64,000 bases of DNA from Heterohyrax brucei (lineage: Eukaryota > Chordata > Mammalia > Hyracoidea > Procaviidae). The stretch is taken from assembly GCA_028571685.1 (NCBI GenBank), contig CM053154.1:16586001-16650000 (forward strand), read 5' to 3'. Both the position numbers and the translations under genes were made by a program. This document shows, piece after piece, positions 10,790-22,411 of the stretch; the first letter of the stretch is position 1, and each line of letters starts with the position of its first letter. The notes beneath the pieces were generated by a model. The model was not told where the DNA came from. It was given only the letters and a program-made list of their open reading frames with translations, and did not search any database.

Positions 10790-10935
10790 TGTAAGCACCA
10801 ACTAGCTGACACACTTGGGATTTAATAAATGCTTGTTTTTACTACTGTCAGTCATAAAATCCTTGAGTTAGGCTCTAATTTCATTCACACTAGCCTTCAA
10901 CACCTATCCCTGTGCCTAACACAACTAAGACACTA
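10790..10935 (+). mobile_element. L2/MIR-type 3' end fragment
   Basis: TTTAATAAATGCTTG and CTGTGCCTAACACAACTAAG followed by CTAAATAAATGCC resemble the AGTGCCTGGCACA...AATAAATG end of L2 or MIR. Which family is unclear. Confidence 0.4.
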
Positions 10936-11079
10936 AATAAATGCCACCTGAAATTACAAAATGCTGTAGTCGCCAGCTCCAATTTCATTCGTGGCCGTTG
11001 CTTTCATTCTTCCACTTCTCCATAATCCTCCAGAAAAGGCTCAACACTGAATAACCGCTCTCGACTTCCACCAAAACAA

Positions 11080-11415
11080 CATGTTCAGAATAAGTGTCTT
11101 TCATGTTCCACAGTGCTTATGTAGGCATATAATACTCAACACTTTTTACTTCATGACCATAATGATTTTTTTTTCTTCCTCTGAAGTTTCAGCACATATT
11201 ATCCATATTCTTCATTGGCGCTTAATCATCTACTTCTTTGTTACATACCACCTATTTTTAACTCAGACATTGTTCCCTTTTCCCAGAGGCTGGATAATTC
11301 TTCCTAACCACACTGGAAGTCTTTTGTGAAGGCGGGCCTTGTGTTAAGCTCCTTTCTACCCAGAGGGTTTCTCTCTCATAGTGTCTAGCACAGTGCTGTT
11401 TTTTGTTGAATAGTT
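11080..11415 (+). mobile_element. L2 3' fragment (tentative)
   Basis: TAGTGTCTAGCACAGTGCTG followed by TTGTTGAATAG near 11380-11415 is the L2 3' signature. The upstream part is diverged and its start is a guess. Confidence 0.4.
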
Positions 11416-12089
11416 TTGCTGAAAACAATGTATTCAGCTAGAGTTTTATACTGAATTCCCCTCTTTTTTCCTCAATGGTAAACTACAGTTAAATTTAAAA
11501 CTAAATTTGGTAAAATTAATCTTAAAATACATCAAATTCCACAGTAACTTTGATCACTAATTTTCCCAAGATCTCTTCTAAGAGAAATCATTTATATGCC
11601 AGCAATACAGTGCTGGCTGTCCCTTGTTAGCCCAACCAGGACTGTCAGCTAGAACCTTAGTTCCTTTCCAAATGGGTCTCCCCACACCCAGAGATGTCTA
11701 AGCTTCTTTACAGAGTGGCAGCTTGGTTTCAAGGACAAATATTCCAAACGACAAGATGTAGAAGCTTCCAGTTTCTTAAAGCCCGGGCCTCCAAACAGGA
11801 AAGCTTCACTTACGTTGTAATCGATTGGTCAGTCACAGAGTCTAGCCAAATTCAAGGTGCTGGAGGGGTAGAAATCTAGACCTCACTTTCTGATTGACAG
11901 AGTGTCAAAGAATTTGTAGCCACTGTTAATCTACTGCAAAGTCTGCCAATTTACTCAGCAATTATACATTATCTTGAAAGCTTTTTTTACTTTTTCCACT
12001 TTTCCCCAGATCACATTCTTTCAAGGGAGGTCCAATGGTACGTGCAGGGTGACATACGACATCTACTACAGACATTCCATGCCAGGATG
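11416..12089. other. Gene-free, no feature recognised
   Basis: AT-rich unique sequence with no supported coding or repeat content. Confidence 0.5.
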
Positions 12090-12168
12090 TCGTTGTTGTT
12101 AGGTACCTTCAAGAAGGTTTCAATTCATAGTGACCTTAGGTACAGCAGAACGAAGCACTGCTATTCCT
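12090..12168 (-). mobile_element. RTE 3' tail fragment
   Basis: GTTGTTGTTAGGTACCTTCA and TTCATAGTGACCTTAGGTAC are the reverse complement of the terminal 80 bases of RTE. It sits head to head with the plus-strand fragment that starts about 65 bases away. Confidence 0.7.
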
Positions 12169-12232
12169 TCAGTAAGAGTGTCCGACTTCCTTGCAGATAC
12201 CCTTTATCCCTCTTCCTTAAATGCTTTGTCTT

Positions 12233-12530
12233 CAGAACAAAAAAATCTGTCCTGGAACAGGTGCAGCCAGAATGCTGCTTGGAGGCAAGGAGGCAAAGAT
12301 AGTGAGACTTCGTCTCACATATTTGGACATGTTACCAGGAAGGACATCAGGCTTGGTAGAGGGTCAACAAAACAGATGATGACCCTCAAGGAGATGGACT
12401 GACACAGTTGATGCCACAACAGACTGAAGCACAGCAACGACTGTGAGGATGAAGCCGAAGTGGGCAGTGTGTCCTTCTGTCGTATACAGGGTAGCCTGAA
12501 TTGGAACCCACTCAACGACACCTAACTATA
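12233..12530 (+). mobile_element. RTE 3' end, 5'-truncated
   Basis: AAATCTGTCCTGGAACAGG, CTTGGAGGCAAGGAGGCAAA, CATATTTGGACATGTTACC and a CACCTAACTATA tail follow the RTE C-terminus in order. Stops and frame changes are present. Confidence 0.8.
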
Positions 12531-13265
12531 TAAGTAAATTACCGTACTGACTCCTCCAGACTCACAGTATTTTTGTAGTCCTGATGCTACATTTGCCTTT
12601 TCAGTTCAAATACTATAACTTTTCATATTTTGTTGTCAGATTTGCTTTAATGTTTATTTTGTTACATTGCATCATAACTAGAAGGCTCTAAAACTTTAAA
12701 AAGCTTTCCAGTTTGAAAGAATAACCCGACTCCATAAATTGGTGCTTAGTAGGGAAACACCTTCTGATTTAACAGAAAGCCCTGCTTCCTAAAATCAAAA
12801 CAATCTATTCAGAATGAAACACTTTGTATACAAGTAACTGAATCACAAAAACGTGCACCATTTTTCTTAGGTATTTCCTTTTAAAACTGGCAGGTGTATT
12901 GTTTTCTTTTAATCCATCCAAGCACTGCAAAGATGAGTCAACATTTTTTAACCATTCAAATTCATGCCAAAAAGCTGATAAGCTGAAGTTGAACGTCTTG
13001 GAAGGAAAAACCTGGAGGTAAGTATGTACTTAGAGTTGCAGTAGATAAAACGCAAATACTCCATGAATATTACTTTAAAAAAAGTTTCTAATGATCTACT
13101 GATCAACAGCAAGACTTATTATTACTTTCAAAAGCACGACATTAAAAATAACAGCCAATAATTCAAATTCTCAATGCTATTCATTGCTCAGCTAATGTCT
13201 TAAGACTACTAATTGACATAAAATGCCATTCTTACATTTAACTTTCTCTGGTGCCTGTGGAATGG
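12531..13265. other. Gene-free, no feature recognised
   Basis: Unique AT-rich DNA; no feature supported. Confidence 0.5.
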
Positions 13266-13436
13266 GGGGAAACTCAGGTGGCATGGTGTTTAAGTACTGT
13301 GACTGCTAACCAAAAGGTTGGCAGTTCAAATCCATCAGGCATTCCTTGGAAACTCTATGGCGCAGTTCTACTCTGTACTATAGGGTTACTATGAGGCAGA
13401 ATCGACTTGATGGCAGTGGGTTTGTTTTTTTTTTTT
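13266..13436 (+). mobile_element. AfroSINE
   Basis: Well preserved copy: GAAACTCAGGTGGCATGGTG head, GCTAACCAAAAGGTTGGCAG, GCAGAATCGACTTGATGGCA and a GGGTTTG plus T-run tail. Confidence 0.93.
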
Positions 13437-14212
13437 GGTGGAATGGGGGTGATAGCTAGGCAGAGAAGATAGTCTTTCATAGCAAGAATGACTTCATTTA
13501 CTCCTTACACAGTTCGAGTAAAAGATTAGAAAGAAGAGAGATCTCTGATCCACAGGAAAGAAGGAAAAAAAAAATTCCAGATCATTCTGTCTTATGGTAG
13601 GATTTAATGTAATATTGATTATAGTGATGTGTTAGCAAAAGATGAAAGGCCAAAACTTGTTGGAGAAAGGAACTAAATATTCATTTGCATAGTGGCTAGT
13701 TTGCACAGTTTACTCAAATGTGAACAGGCACGTGAAACCTCTTCTACTCAGAAGTGACTTTTATTACTTTAGTGACCAAGATGCTTGGAGCCTTAACTTC
13801 CTCATTGTCTAGGGCCTTAGAGCACACCTTATGCCACCTCCAGCACTAATCTGCTTCTGTGTTCTGGCAGAGCCAGGCACTACTCCCAAGCCCCCCAATC
13901 ACCCACACCCATTTTAATATCAATTCTGGGGCTGGGAAAATGGCTGGGTACTGTAGGCTGAGTGCTGGTTTTGAGGAAGCAATAGCAAGCAGTCCTGGCT
14001 TTGCATCTGGTTGGTTTAGGAGTTAGGGACAGTAGCAAGCACAGACTAGGCTCTCCAACCTCAGGTCCAGGAGAGAGGGCAGGGATCCAGACCTGACGCT
14101 GTGTTTTAAGTGGGAATTTACCAACCTTATGCCATCCACTCAGAAGGGTAGGTAAATATGGGAGCAGAAGGAAATAAAGTTAAACTTTAGTAATTTCTAC
14201 ATCCTCCATCAT
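13437..14212. other. Gene-free; mildly GC-richer at 13760-14120
   Basis: The GC-richer patch contains no recognisable open frame or family. It may be an unnamed old repeat or unique DNA. Confidence 0.4.
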
Positions 14213-14368
14213 GGAGCCCTGGTGGCACAGTAGTTGAAGGCTGTGGCTGCTAACCAAATGGTTGGCAGATCAAGTCCACCAGCTGCTCCTTGGAAGCCCT
14301 GTGGGGCAGTTCTACTCTGTCCTGTAGAGTCCCTTTGAAGGGACTTGAAGGCAATGAGTTTCTGTTTA
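14213..14368 (+). mobile_element. AfroSINE
   Basis: GGAGCCCTGGTGGCACAGTA head and CTGTGGGGCAGTTCTACTCT middle. The tail is shortened (AAGGCAATGAGTTTCTG). Confidence 0.93.
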
Positions 14369-14639
14369 AATCCTCAAAATAATGTCAATAGGTTTCTAAT
14401 TTTGGGTATTAGCACTGAGAATTTGCAAGCCACAGTATTTAACTTTTAATTGAATCACTTTCATTAACCAAGCTTACAGTTCACCATTTCAACTACTACA
14501 ATAAGGTAAACTGAGGCTGGCTTCAAGAGCATGTGGACCATGCAGCAACTGTATAGGGCATCATGCCTAGCAAGTCTTCCTGTCCGGCTTTGAAGGCCCT
14601 CTAGTTGCTATCTCGAAATTCTTCATAAGTTTTGAACCT

Positions 14640-14797
14640 GCATTACCCATTGTCATTGAGTCTATTCTGACTCATAATGACCCAACAGGACAGAAGAGAA
14701 CTTCTCCATAGGATTTTCAAAGAGCACCCAGTGGATTCAAACTGCCAACATTCTGGTTTGCCACCAAGCTCTTAACCATGGTGACACCAGGGGTCTA
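14640..14797 (-). mobile_element. AfroSINE
   Basis: CCCATTGTCATTGAGTCTAT tail through CAAACTGCCAACATTCTGG to the GGTGACACCAGGGGTC head. Confidence 0.9.
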
Positions 14798-16949
14798 TTT
14801 CTCAACACAGGGCCCTATATTTTCATTTTGCACTGAGCCCTACAAATTACACAGCATGTCCTGAAGAAAATCCATTATGACTAGGCTATACTCTAGATGT
14901 CACTAGTAAGAGAGAATAAAATATCTACTAAGCAAAAATCAGGTGTCCACTAGGTTAAGCCATGGATTGACCTTTTCTGTTCACTGGATTTTTCTGATGC
15001 CACTTCTGCAACGTAAGTTTTTTGTGTTCTCATTGTACTAGACCTAGACAGGAAAGGACTTGATGGAAGGTCGCAGTTTAGGATTGTAACTTCTCATGTG
15101 AATTTTAAAGAGAACTAGTGAGCAACACTGATGAACAAATGAATTGGTAATGGTGGACTTTTATACGAATTTTCTTTTGAGGAGGTGATAGATTTTTCCC
15201 TACCTTTCCCTTTTCACACAATATACACTCTATTTATTTTTAGTGTCTGCACTGAGGGCTATCTAAAAAAAAAAGTCACTTATTCTGCTCCCTACCTTGA
15301 TTTTGCCCCCTCTCAATAGTTTTCCTTACTGATTTTTTTCTAGTTTTCTTTGCTGAGCTCTCTGTTAGAAACTGGGTGGCAAGAAAATAGTCTCCCCAAT
15401 CCAATGCCAGCTGAAACCACTTATCAGTTGCAATAGCTTTGTACTTTGGTCACTGGCCACGATTTCCAGGACAGTTTCTCTTTATGCTTTCTCACACCAT
15501 TCCCACGTCACTCTTCTTGCAACACTATGAATCTCAGTGCAGCCGAATCATGCCAGTCTGCCTGAGCCTGCAAAACGCCAGGCAAGGTGAGCAAGATGGA
15601 CACCTTGGCCTTGAGTGCTCTAAGCAGCTACGAATCACAGGCTTAGATTTTGCCAAATGGAAAAGCAATATCACTTGCAAAAAAATTAAAAAAATAAATC
15701 TGTGGGGACACCTACGGCTTGTAGCTCATAGGGAAAATGTACTCGACCTGTCCAGGAAAAAAGGATAAATATCTATTTTTGATACTCTTATAAAACCAAA
15801 AAGAAAAAAAGTCTCCATTTACTGCGTTTGCTTTTAATCACACCTCTTCATGGCACCGCTTCACCTAACAGGTGTTTACCACTAGACTAATAAACTGCCT
15901 CTTCAAATGGACCATGTCACGGAGTTACTTGGTAACGTTTACAGTTCTGTAAGGGGAGATCCGGCAAGATTTTGTTAGGAAGACATACGTAATTATCTGC
16001 AGGAATATCGAGAAATATGATCCTTTTTTCCTGCTTAAATACAAGCAACAACTCCTACCTCTAAGCATCAGGTGCATCATCAGCATTACATTATGAATAC
16101 TGAATGAAATGATATTAGGATTTTTGTTTTGAGGAAACAACAATTTAAAACAAAACATGCCAGCTTTCTTTTTTACCTTGGAATCCTATATCACAAGATA
16201 CAAGCTTAGTTCTGTTCGCATGGCACTTCGTTTTCACCACAGTGCCAAAGGAGCTTTCATTTCTTGTAAGTACTGTCTGTCCGAGCTTTTACAGTGCATC
16301 TGAAGACATTGTTCAATGTGGTCGGTCTACACCAGCCTTCAGCTAATCCAAGACTCCTTCTAAACAATGGTTATCTAGTCCTGTGGCAGCCCCATTAAGC
16401 TGTCTGAAACATCTCATCTCACTTTTTTCCCAAAGATTGTTCTTGTTATGGACAATTTCTGTAGCGTAGAAGAGCGAATTGTCAAGGACTCAGCATTTCA
16501 GTAACACTTCAGATTAGGCTATTATAGCAAAACCGAGCACCCCAATCAAGTCATCGAGCTTCTAATCTAAACTGATTTACTGTATCTGTGATCTTTTGTG
16601 TTTTTAACTATTTCGAAGAGACAGAAAACTGTTACTGATTTCTCTCCCGTAAGTATTTTCAAGGAAAGCAGACAACAGAGTAACTGATTCACATTCAGTT
16701 TAAAACATAACAAAAAGGGTCATTTTCTAAAAATTCTGAGAGATGATGTGATCTAGCAAGACTAGCAGACAGACTGGAAGGAAGACATCTACAGATGTTA
16801 GTCCTAGTTACAGCAATACCCATGGGAGAGTTACTTAACTCACATTTCTCTGATTTTCCTCCTGTATAAAAGGAGCATCATTTTTTATCACAACACTATG
16901 GTTACTATGGTAACCTATTTTTATAAAGAATAAAAAATCTTATCTGCTA
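14798..16949. other. Gene-free, no feature recognised
   Basis: The 109-codon frame at 15439-15768 and the 77-codon minus frame at 15925-16158 show no motif, membrane pattern or splice context that would support a gene. No repeat family is recognised. Confidence 0.5.
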
Positions 16950-17060
16950 CTCTGCTGTTCTACTGTGTCTTATAGAGTCACTATAAGTTGAAATCAACTT
17001 GATGACAATGGGTTCGTTTTTTTGTTTTTTGTAGTACTTAACCACTAGACAACCAAGGTT
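16950..17060. mobile_element. Two abutting AfroSINE fragments in opposite orientation
   Basis: 16950-17025 is the 3' half of a plus copy (GAAATCAACTTGATGACAAT with T-rich tail). 17027-17060 is the head of a minus copy (AGTACTTAACCACTAGAC). Each lacks the rest of the element. Confidence 0.7.
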
Positions 17061-17246
17061 TATTTTAACAGGGCATATATTTTTAAAGCAAGTGACTTAA
17101 AAATCAATAATACTTTTTTGAAAGATTTTATGTATTTTAAACCTACTGTATACGTAGGTATATTAAGGTAGTCCACCAATAAATTCTTTCAAAGCTCAAG
17201 AACAACAACACAAATGACAAAGCCTTTTCAGTACTTTTATGAAAGT

Positions 17247-17500
17247 TGAGGTTCCCCAGCAGTAGAGTGGTTAAGCACTTGGCTGCTAACCAAAAGGCTG
17301 GCAGATCAAGCCCACAAGTCACTCCAGGTTCCATGTGGCAATCTGCCTGAATATCAAAAATAAATGAAACCAAACCCGCTGCCACAAAGTTGATTGTGAC
17401 CCATGGTGACAGAAACACTGTAGAGTACTTCTACTGTCTCCTACACGGTCTCTGTCTATGACTTGGAATCTACTCTATGGCAGTAGGTTTGGCTTTTGGG
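17247..17500. mobile_element. AfroSINE split by a minus-strand AfroSINE fragment
   Basis: The plus head (GTTAAGCACTTGGCTGCTAA) ends near 17350. A minus tail fragment (AAACCAAACCCGCTGCCAC) fills 17360-17415, and plus 3' sequence (TACTCTATGGCAGTAGGTTT) resumes to 17500. This looks like a SINE-in-SINE insertion with partial deletion. Confidence 0.75.
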
Positions 17501-17971
17501 TTGTTAACTCTGTATTTAAACTTACCACCTGCTATCACCAGGAAGGCCTCAAGGTATTTTTTTCTCAAAGTTTTAGATATGAATATATATTTTTTTGTGG
17601 TCTGTAGCTCATTTTCATACAACAGTTTGTTTTAATTGATTTCAAATGTATAATTTCCTTAACTTCAATTATTACACATGTGAGTAACAGACATTTAATT
17701 TGTCATTTGCTGGAAGATCTATGCTTCAGTATGTTTTTAAAACATTGACTTGAAGATGACTGATACTTATTCTGAATGAGTGTAACCAGTTAACTTTCTC
17801 ACTAATCTGTTAAAAATTGTTCCTTCCTTTTGGAAAACAGCTAAAACAATACTCAGTACACAAAATAAGATAATTTTATATCACTGATTACATTTATTTT
17901 GAATTCTACTGCCTTATTCATTACTTCTATCTCTCATTGCCTATTATGCCAGTTAATATTATTATTCAATT
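17501..17971. other. Gene-free AT-rich DNA
   Basis: No supported feature. Confidence 0.5.
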
Positions 17972-17994
17972 TTATGCACTAACCACTAAGACAA

Positions 17995-18480
17995 AGAAAA
18001 GAAATTGAAGATTTTTACCAACTTCTGCAGTCTGAAACTGATGGAACACATAATGAGGATGCATTGATTATTACTGGTGATTGGAATGGAAAAGTTGGAA
18101 GTAAAGAAGAAGGATTAGCAGTTGGAAAACATGGCCTTGGTGATAGATATGATGCTGGACACCATATGCTAGAATTCTGCAAGACCAATGACTTCTTCAT
18201 TGCAAATACGTTTTATCAACAACATATAAGGCAAATATCCACATAGACCTCACCAGATAGAACATGCAGGTATCAAGCTGACTACATATGTGCAAAGAGA
18301 AAATGGAAAAGCTCAGTATCACCAGTCAGAACAAGGCCAAGGGCCAACTGCAGAATGGACCATCAACTGCTCATACAGAAGTTCACATTGCAACTAAAGA
18401 GTACCAGAAGAAGTTGTCAAGAGCCTAAGTATGACTTTGTACCAACTGAATTTAAAGACTATCTCAAGGAACAGGTTTGA
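17995..18480 (+). pseudogene. RTE apurinic/apyrimidinic-like endonuclease remnant
   Basis: The frame at 18064-18246 reads IITGDWNGKVGSKEEG, matching the GDWN motif of APE-type LINE endonucleases. Downstream, in other frames, come a THTSPD block and CRMDHQLL, the D-H catalytic pair normally written SDH. The domain would nick target DNA to prime reverse transcription. Frame changes and stops between the blocks show that it is inactive. The N-terminal part is missing. Confidence 0.8.
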
Positions 18481-18678
18481 CATGTTGAATGCTAACGATC
18501 AAAGATGAGATAAGCTGTGAAATGATATCAAGGTCATCATATGTGAAGAAAGTTGGGGTCATTAAAATGACAGTAGAGAAAAAAACAAAGTGGATGTTAG
18601 AAGAGACAGTGAAACTTGTTCTTGATGGTTGACAGCTAAAGCAAAAAGAAGAAATGATGAAGTAAAAGATCTGAACAG

Positions 18679-19315
18679 ACATCCAGGCAGCCAAGACATA
18701 TGAGGAAATACAGTCACTAGCCATGGCAGAAATCCAAACAAAACTACAGTGAGATACCATCTCACCCCAACAAGCTTGGCAATAATCCAAAAAACACAAA
18801 ACAGTGAATGTTGGAGAGACTGTGGAGAGACTTGAACTCGTCTACACTGCTGGTGGGAATGTAATTGGGCCCTTTCTTAAAAAGTTAGAAATACCACATG
18901 ATCCAGCAATTCCCACTGCTTAGAATTTATCTTACAAAAATAAGGGTTGTCACATGAACAGATACATGTGCATGAATATTTATTGCAGCACAGTCCAAAA
19001 TAGAAAAAAAGATGGAATCAATCTAAGTGTCCATCAACAGATGAATGGAAAAAAAAATATGGTATATATGTGTTTGTATACACACACACAAAATGGAACA
19101 CTATGGAATTATAAAGAACAATGATGATTTTATGAAATATCTCATAACCTGGAATCAACTGGAAGACATTATGCTGACTGAAATGAGTGGGCTTCAAAAG
19201 GACAAATATTGTGTGAAACTACTATCATTATATGGACTTAAGAAAGAACTTATGCGCAGAAGAAAAGACTTGGATGTCTACAAGTGTGGGGAGGGAGGTT
19301 CATGGATCTGGTAGT
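18679..19315 (+). pseudogene. L1 ORF2p C-terminus remnant
   Basis: Blocks in order: a decayed KTTMRYHLTP-type segment (18740-18775), KTQNSECWRDCGE-like (18790-18830), then the open frame 19045-19314 with MEHYGIIKNNDDFMKYLITW and an EDIMLTEMS segment. These are the cysteine-containing and DUF1725-type ends of L1 ORF2p. RT and endonuclease domains are absent because of 5' truncation. A CA-rich tract sits at 19079-19090. Confidence 0.8.
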
Positions 19316-20206
19316 CGACAGAAATTTGATAAAGCGAAGGGAGTGAAAGCACACAGTAGAAGTCAAGTCAGTGTAACTGGGCCACACCATAAGCTAAAAG
19401 GTTTCCTAAATTATACCCAACATTTCAAAGGACAGAGTAGCAGGGATAGGGATCTGGGGACTATGTTCTCAGGGGACATCAAAGTCAATTGGCATAACTA
19501 GTCTTTCACTAAGTGAGTCTTCTGCACCTCATATTGGTGAGTGGAGTCTGGAGTCTTAAAAGCCAGCAAGCTGCCATCTGAGGAACACCAATTGGTCCCA
19601 ACCCACCTGGAACAGATGACAACTGAGAACATCAAGGACACAAGATAAGATGAGCCAAAGAGACAGTAAGACCCATATGACTGGGAGACTATACCAGTAG
19701 GAGACCAGAACTAGATGGTGCCTGGCCATTACTACAGAGAGCCCTGATAGGGGACACAACGTAGAGTCTCTGACATAGTCTAAGAAAAAAGAATCTGCAG
19801 ATTAAGAACTCTATTAAGAGAGTCCCACAACCTGGTGGGTCCCCTGAGAATATGGCCCCTAGACTTTCTGCTAGCCCAGAGCTGAAACCAGTACTCAAAT
19901 CAACACTTTAGACAAATAAGAGACTGGACTTGGGGACACAGAGTGATGTATGTGTTAAGTATACTTTATGGTCTAATATATATATGAGGCTGTCCCTCTG
20001 GTTTCTTTTGAGAGGGAAGAGGAGAGGATGGAAAGCAGGGAACAAGTGATGGTTGAGTGGATACTGGAAATAAAGAGTGAAAAAGAAGAGCGTGCTTTCA
20101 CAGGCTGAGGAGAGCAGAGGAGCTGCAGAGAGGCGGGTACATGGGGTTTCATATGGGAAACTGACTTGCATTCTAACTTTCACTTAATCACAATAAAAAA
20201 AAAACT
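18679..20206 (+). mobile_element. L1 3' end inserted into the RTE
   Basis: About 1.53 kb, 5'-truncated. The left flank TAAAAGATCTGAACAG (18663-18678) and the right flank TAAAAAGCTGAACAG (20207-20221) form an imperfect target-site duplication, and the RTE text is continuous across it. The insert holds the ORF2 C-terminus, a 3' UTR of about 0.9 kb and an AATAAAAAAAAAACTT end. This is the expected outcome of L1 target-primed insertion, and it shows that this L1 is younger than the RTE. Confidence 0.9.
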
Positions 20207-20902
20207 TAAAAAGCTGAACAGAAGATTTCAGAGTGGCTTAAGAAAACAAAGCATCATACGGGTATGTGCAGAGAACTGGAGATAGAAAATTACAACGGAT
20301 GAACACGCGGCATTTCTCAAGTTGAAAGAACTGAAGAAAAAATGCAAGCCTTGAGTTGCAATACTGAAGGATTCTATAGGGAGGAATATTGAACAACACA
20401 GGAAACATCAAAAGAAGATGGAAAGATACACAGAGTCACTGTAACCAAAAGAACTGGTGATGTTCAATCACTTCAGGAGGTAGCATATAATCAAGAACTA
20501 ATTGCAATGAATGAAGAAGTCCAAGCTGTGCTGAAGGCATTCATGTAAAACAAGGGTCCAGGAATTGATGGAATACCAATTGACATGTTTCCACAAACGA
20601 ATACAGTGCTGGAAGCACTCCCTCATCTATGCCTAGGAATCTGGAAGACAGCTGCAAGAGACCCATACTTACGCCTATTCCAAAGAAAAGTGATCCAACC
20701 AAATGCAAAAATTATTGAATATCATTCATATCACATGCAAGTAAAATTCTGCTGACAATCATTCAAAAGTGCCTGCAGCAGTACATCAACAGGGAACTGC
20801 CAGAAATTCAAGCAGGATTCTGAAGAGGATGTGGAACCAAAAATATCATTGATGTCAGATGGATCCTGGCTGAAAGCAGAGAGTACCAAAAAGATGTTTA
20901 TC

Positions 20903-21396
20903 TGTTGTCATGGACTGAATTTTGTCCCCCCAGAAATGTGTGTATCAATCTAGCTGTCCCACGATTCCCAGTACTGTATGATTGTCCACCATGTGCATTT
21001 GATGGAATTTTCCAATGTGTTATAAATTCTATTACTGTGATTTAATAATATGGATTAGCGGTAATTATATTGATGAGGTCTCCAAGACTGGACAATGTCT
21101 TAAGTCAGTCTCTTTTGAGATATGAAAGAGAGACACAGGGACTTTACATCACCGAGAAAGCAGTGATGGAAGCAGAGTGCCTGTGTTTCTTGCACTGTGT
21201 TTCTTGCACTGAGATGCTCTCAAACCGAGGAAAGATGGATGCAGCACAAGGACCTTCTTCCAAAGCCAACAGAGAGAGAAAGCCTTCCTTTGGAGTTGAC
21301 ACTTTGAATTTGGACTTGTAGCCTACTGGATTATGAGAAAATAAACTTCTCTTTGTTGAAACTATCCACTGGTGGTATTTCTGTTACAGCAGCACT
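20903..21396 (+). mobile_element. MaLR-like solo LTR inside the RTE
   Basis: It starts at TGTTGTCATGGACTGAATTT and ends near CTGTTACAGCAGCACTA, with AATAAA at 21340 followed by CTTCTCTTTGTTGAAAC. The pattern follows the MST/MLT group (CTGAATTGTGTCCCCCC start, GTTA-CAGCAGC end). A second copy lies at 49522. It interrupts the RTE just before the DY-KAF block of RT motif A, with about ten RTE bases missing and no clean target duplication. Confidence 0.75.
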
Positions 21397-22411
21397 ACAC
21401 AAAGGCATTCATTTGTGTGGATCATAACAAATTACAAATGTAACATTGCAGGAGAATAGGAATTCTAGAACTTTTCATTTGCTCATGAGAAACCTGTATA
21501 TAAATCAAGAAGCAGTCACTTAAACAGAACAAGGGGTTACCGCATAGTTTAGCATTGGGAAAGGTGTGTTTCAGAGTTGTATACTTTCACCATACTTAAT
21601 CTGCATGTTGAGCAAATAATCCAAGAAGATGGACTACATGAAGAAGAAAATGGTATCAGAATTAGAGGAAGACTCATTGACAAGCTTTGTCATGCAGATG
21701 GCAAAACTTTGCTTGCTAAAAGTGAAGAGGACTTGAGCATTTACTGGTGAAGATCAAGGACCACAGCTACAGTATGGATTACACCTCAACACAGAGAAAA
21801 CAAAAATCCTCACAACCAATAAGCAACACCATGATAAAGAGAGAAAAGACTGAAGTTCTCAAGGATTCATTTTACTTGGATCCACAATCAATGCCCATAG
21901 AACCATTAGTTAAGAAATCAAAGGACAAATCAGGCAAATCTGCTGCAAAAGACCATTTTAAAGCATTAAAAAGCAAAGATATCACCTTGAAGACCAAGGT
22001 ACACCTGACCCACGCTATGGTGTTTTCAATTGCTTCATGTGCACACAAAACCTGGACATTGAAGGCAGACCAAAGAAGAATTCATGCCTTTGAATTATGC
22101 TGTTGGTGAACACACCATGGACTGCCAAAAGAATGAACAAATCTGTCTTGGAGGAAGAACAGCTAGAATGTCCCTTAGAAGCAAGAATAGCAAGATTACA
22201 TCTGACTTACTTTGGACATGCCAGAAGGAGGGATCGGTGCCTGGGGAAGGACACAGTGCTTAGCAGAGAATCACTGAAAAAGAGGATGACCTCCACAAGA
22301 CGGGCTGACAGTGGCTGCGACAGCGTGTTCAAGAATAACAAGGATTCTGAGGATGGCTCAGGACAGGGCACTGCTTCATTCTGTTACACACAGGGTCGGC
22401 ACCTAACAACT

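Larger units (their letters stand above)
17972..22411 (+). mobile_element. Long RTE/BovB LINE interrupted by an L1 and an LTR
   Basis: Three collinear segments, 17972-18678, 20207-20902 and about 21397-22411, together give roughly 2.4 kb of one RTE. They run from the middle of the endonuclease through RT to the 3' tail (GGTCGGCACCTAACAACTAC). RTE elements of this class are about 3.2 kb, so only the 5' quarter is missing. The reading frame is broken in all segments. It is the most complete LINE in the window. Confidence 0.9.

Noticed and set aside
13266-13436. tRNA gene
   Set aside because: The B-box-like GGCAGTTCAAATCC is the tRNA-derived head of the SINE. There is no cloverleaf and the body continues into the SINE middle.
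15439-15768. 109-codon plus frame as an exon
   Set aside because: No acceptor or donor at suitable positions, a lysine-rich low-complexity stretch near the end, and no domain recognised.
18000-22411. Active autonomous retrotransposon
   Set aside because: Stops and frameshifts occur in every coding segment and two large insertions interrupt it.
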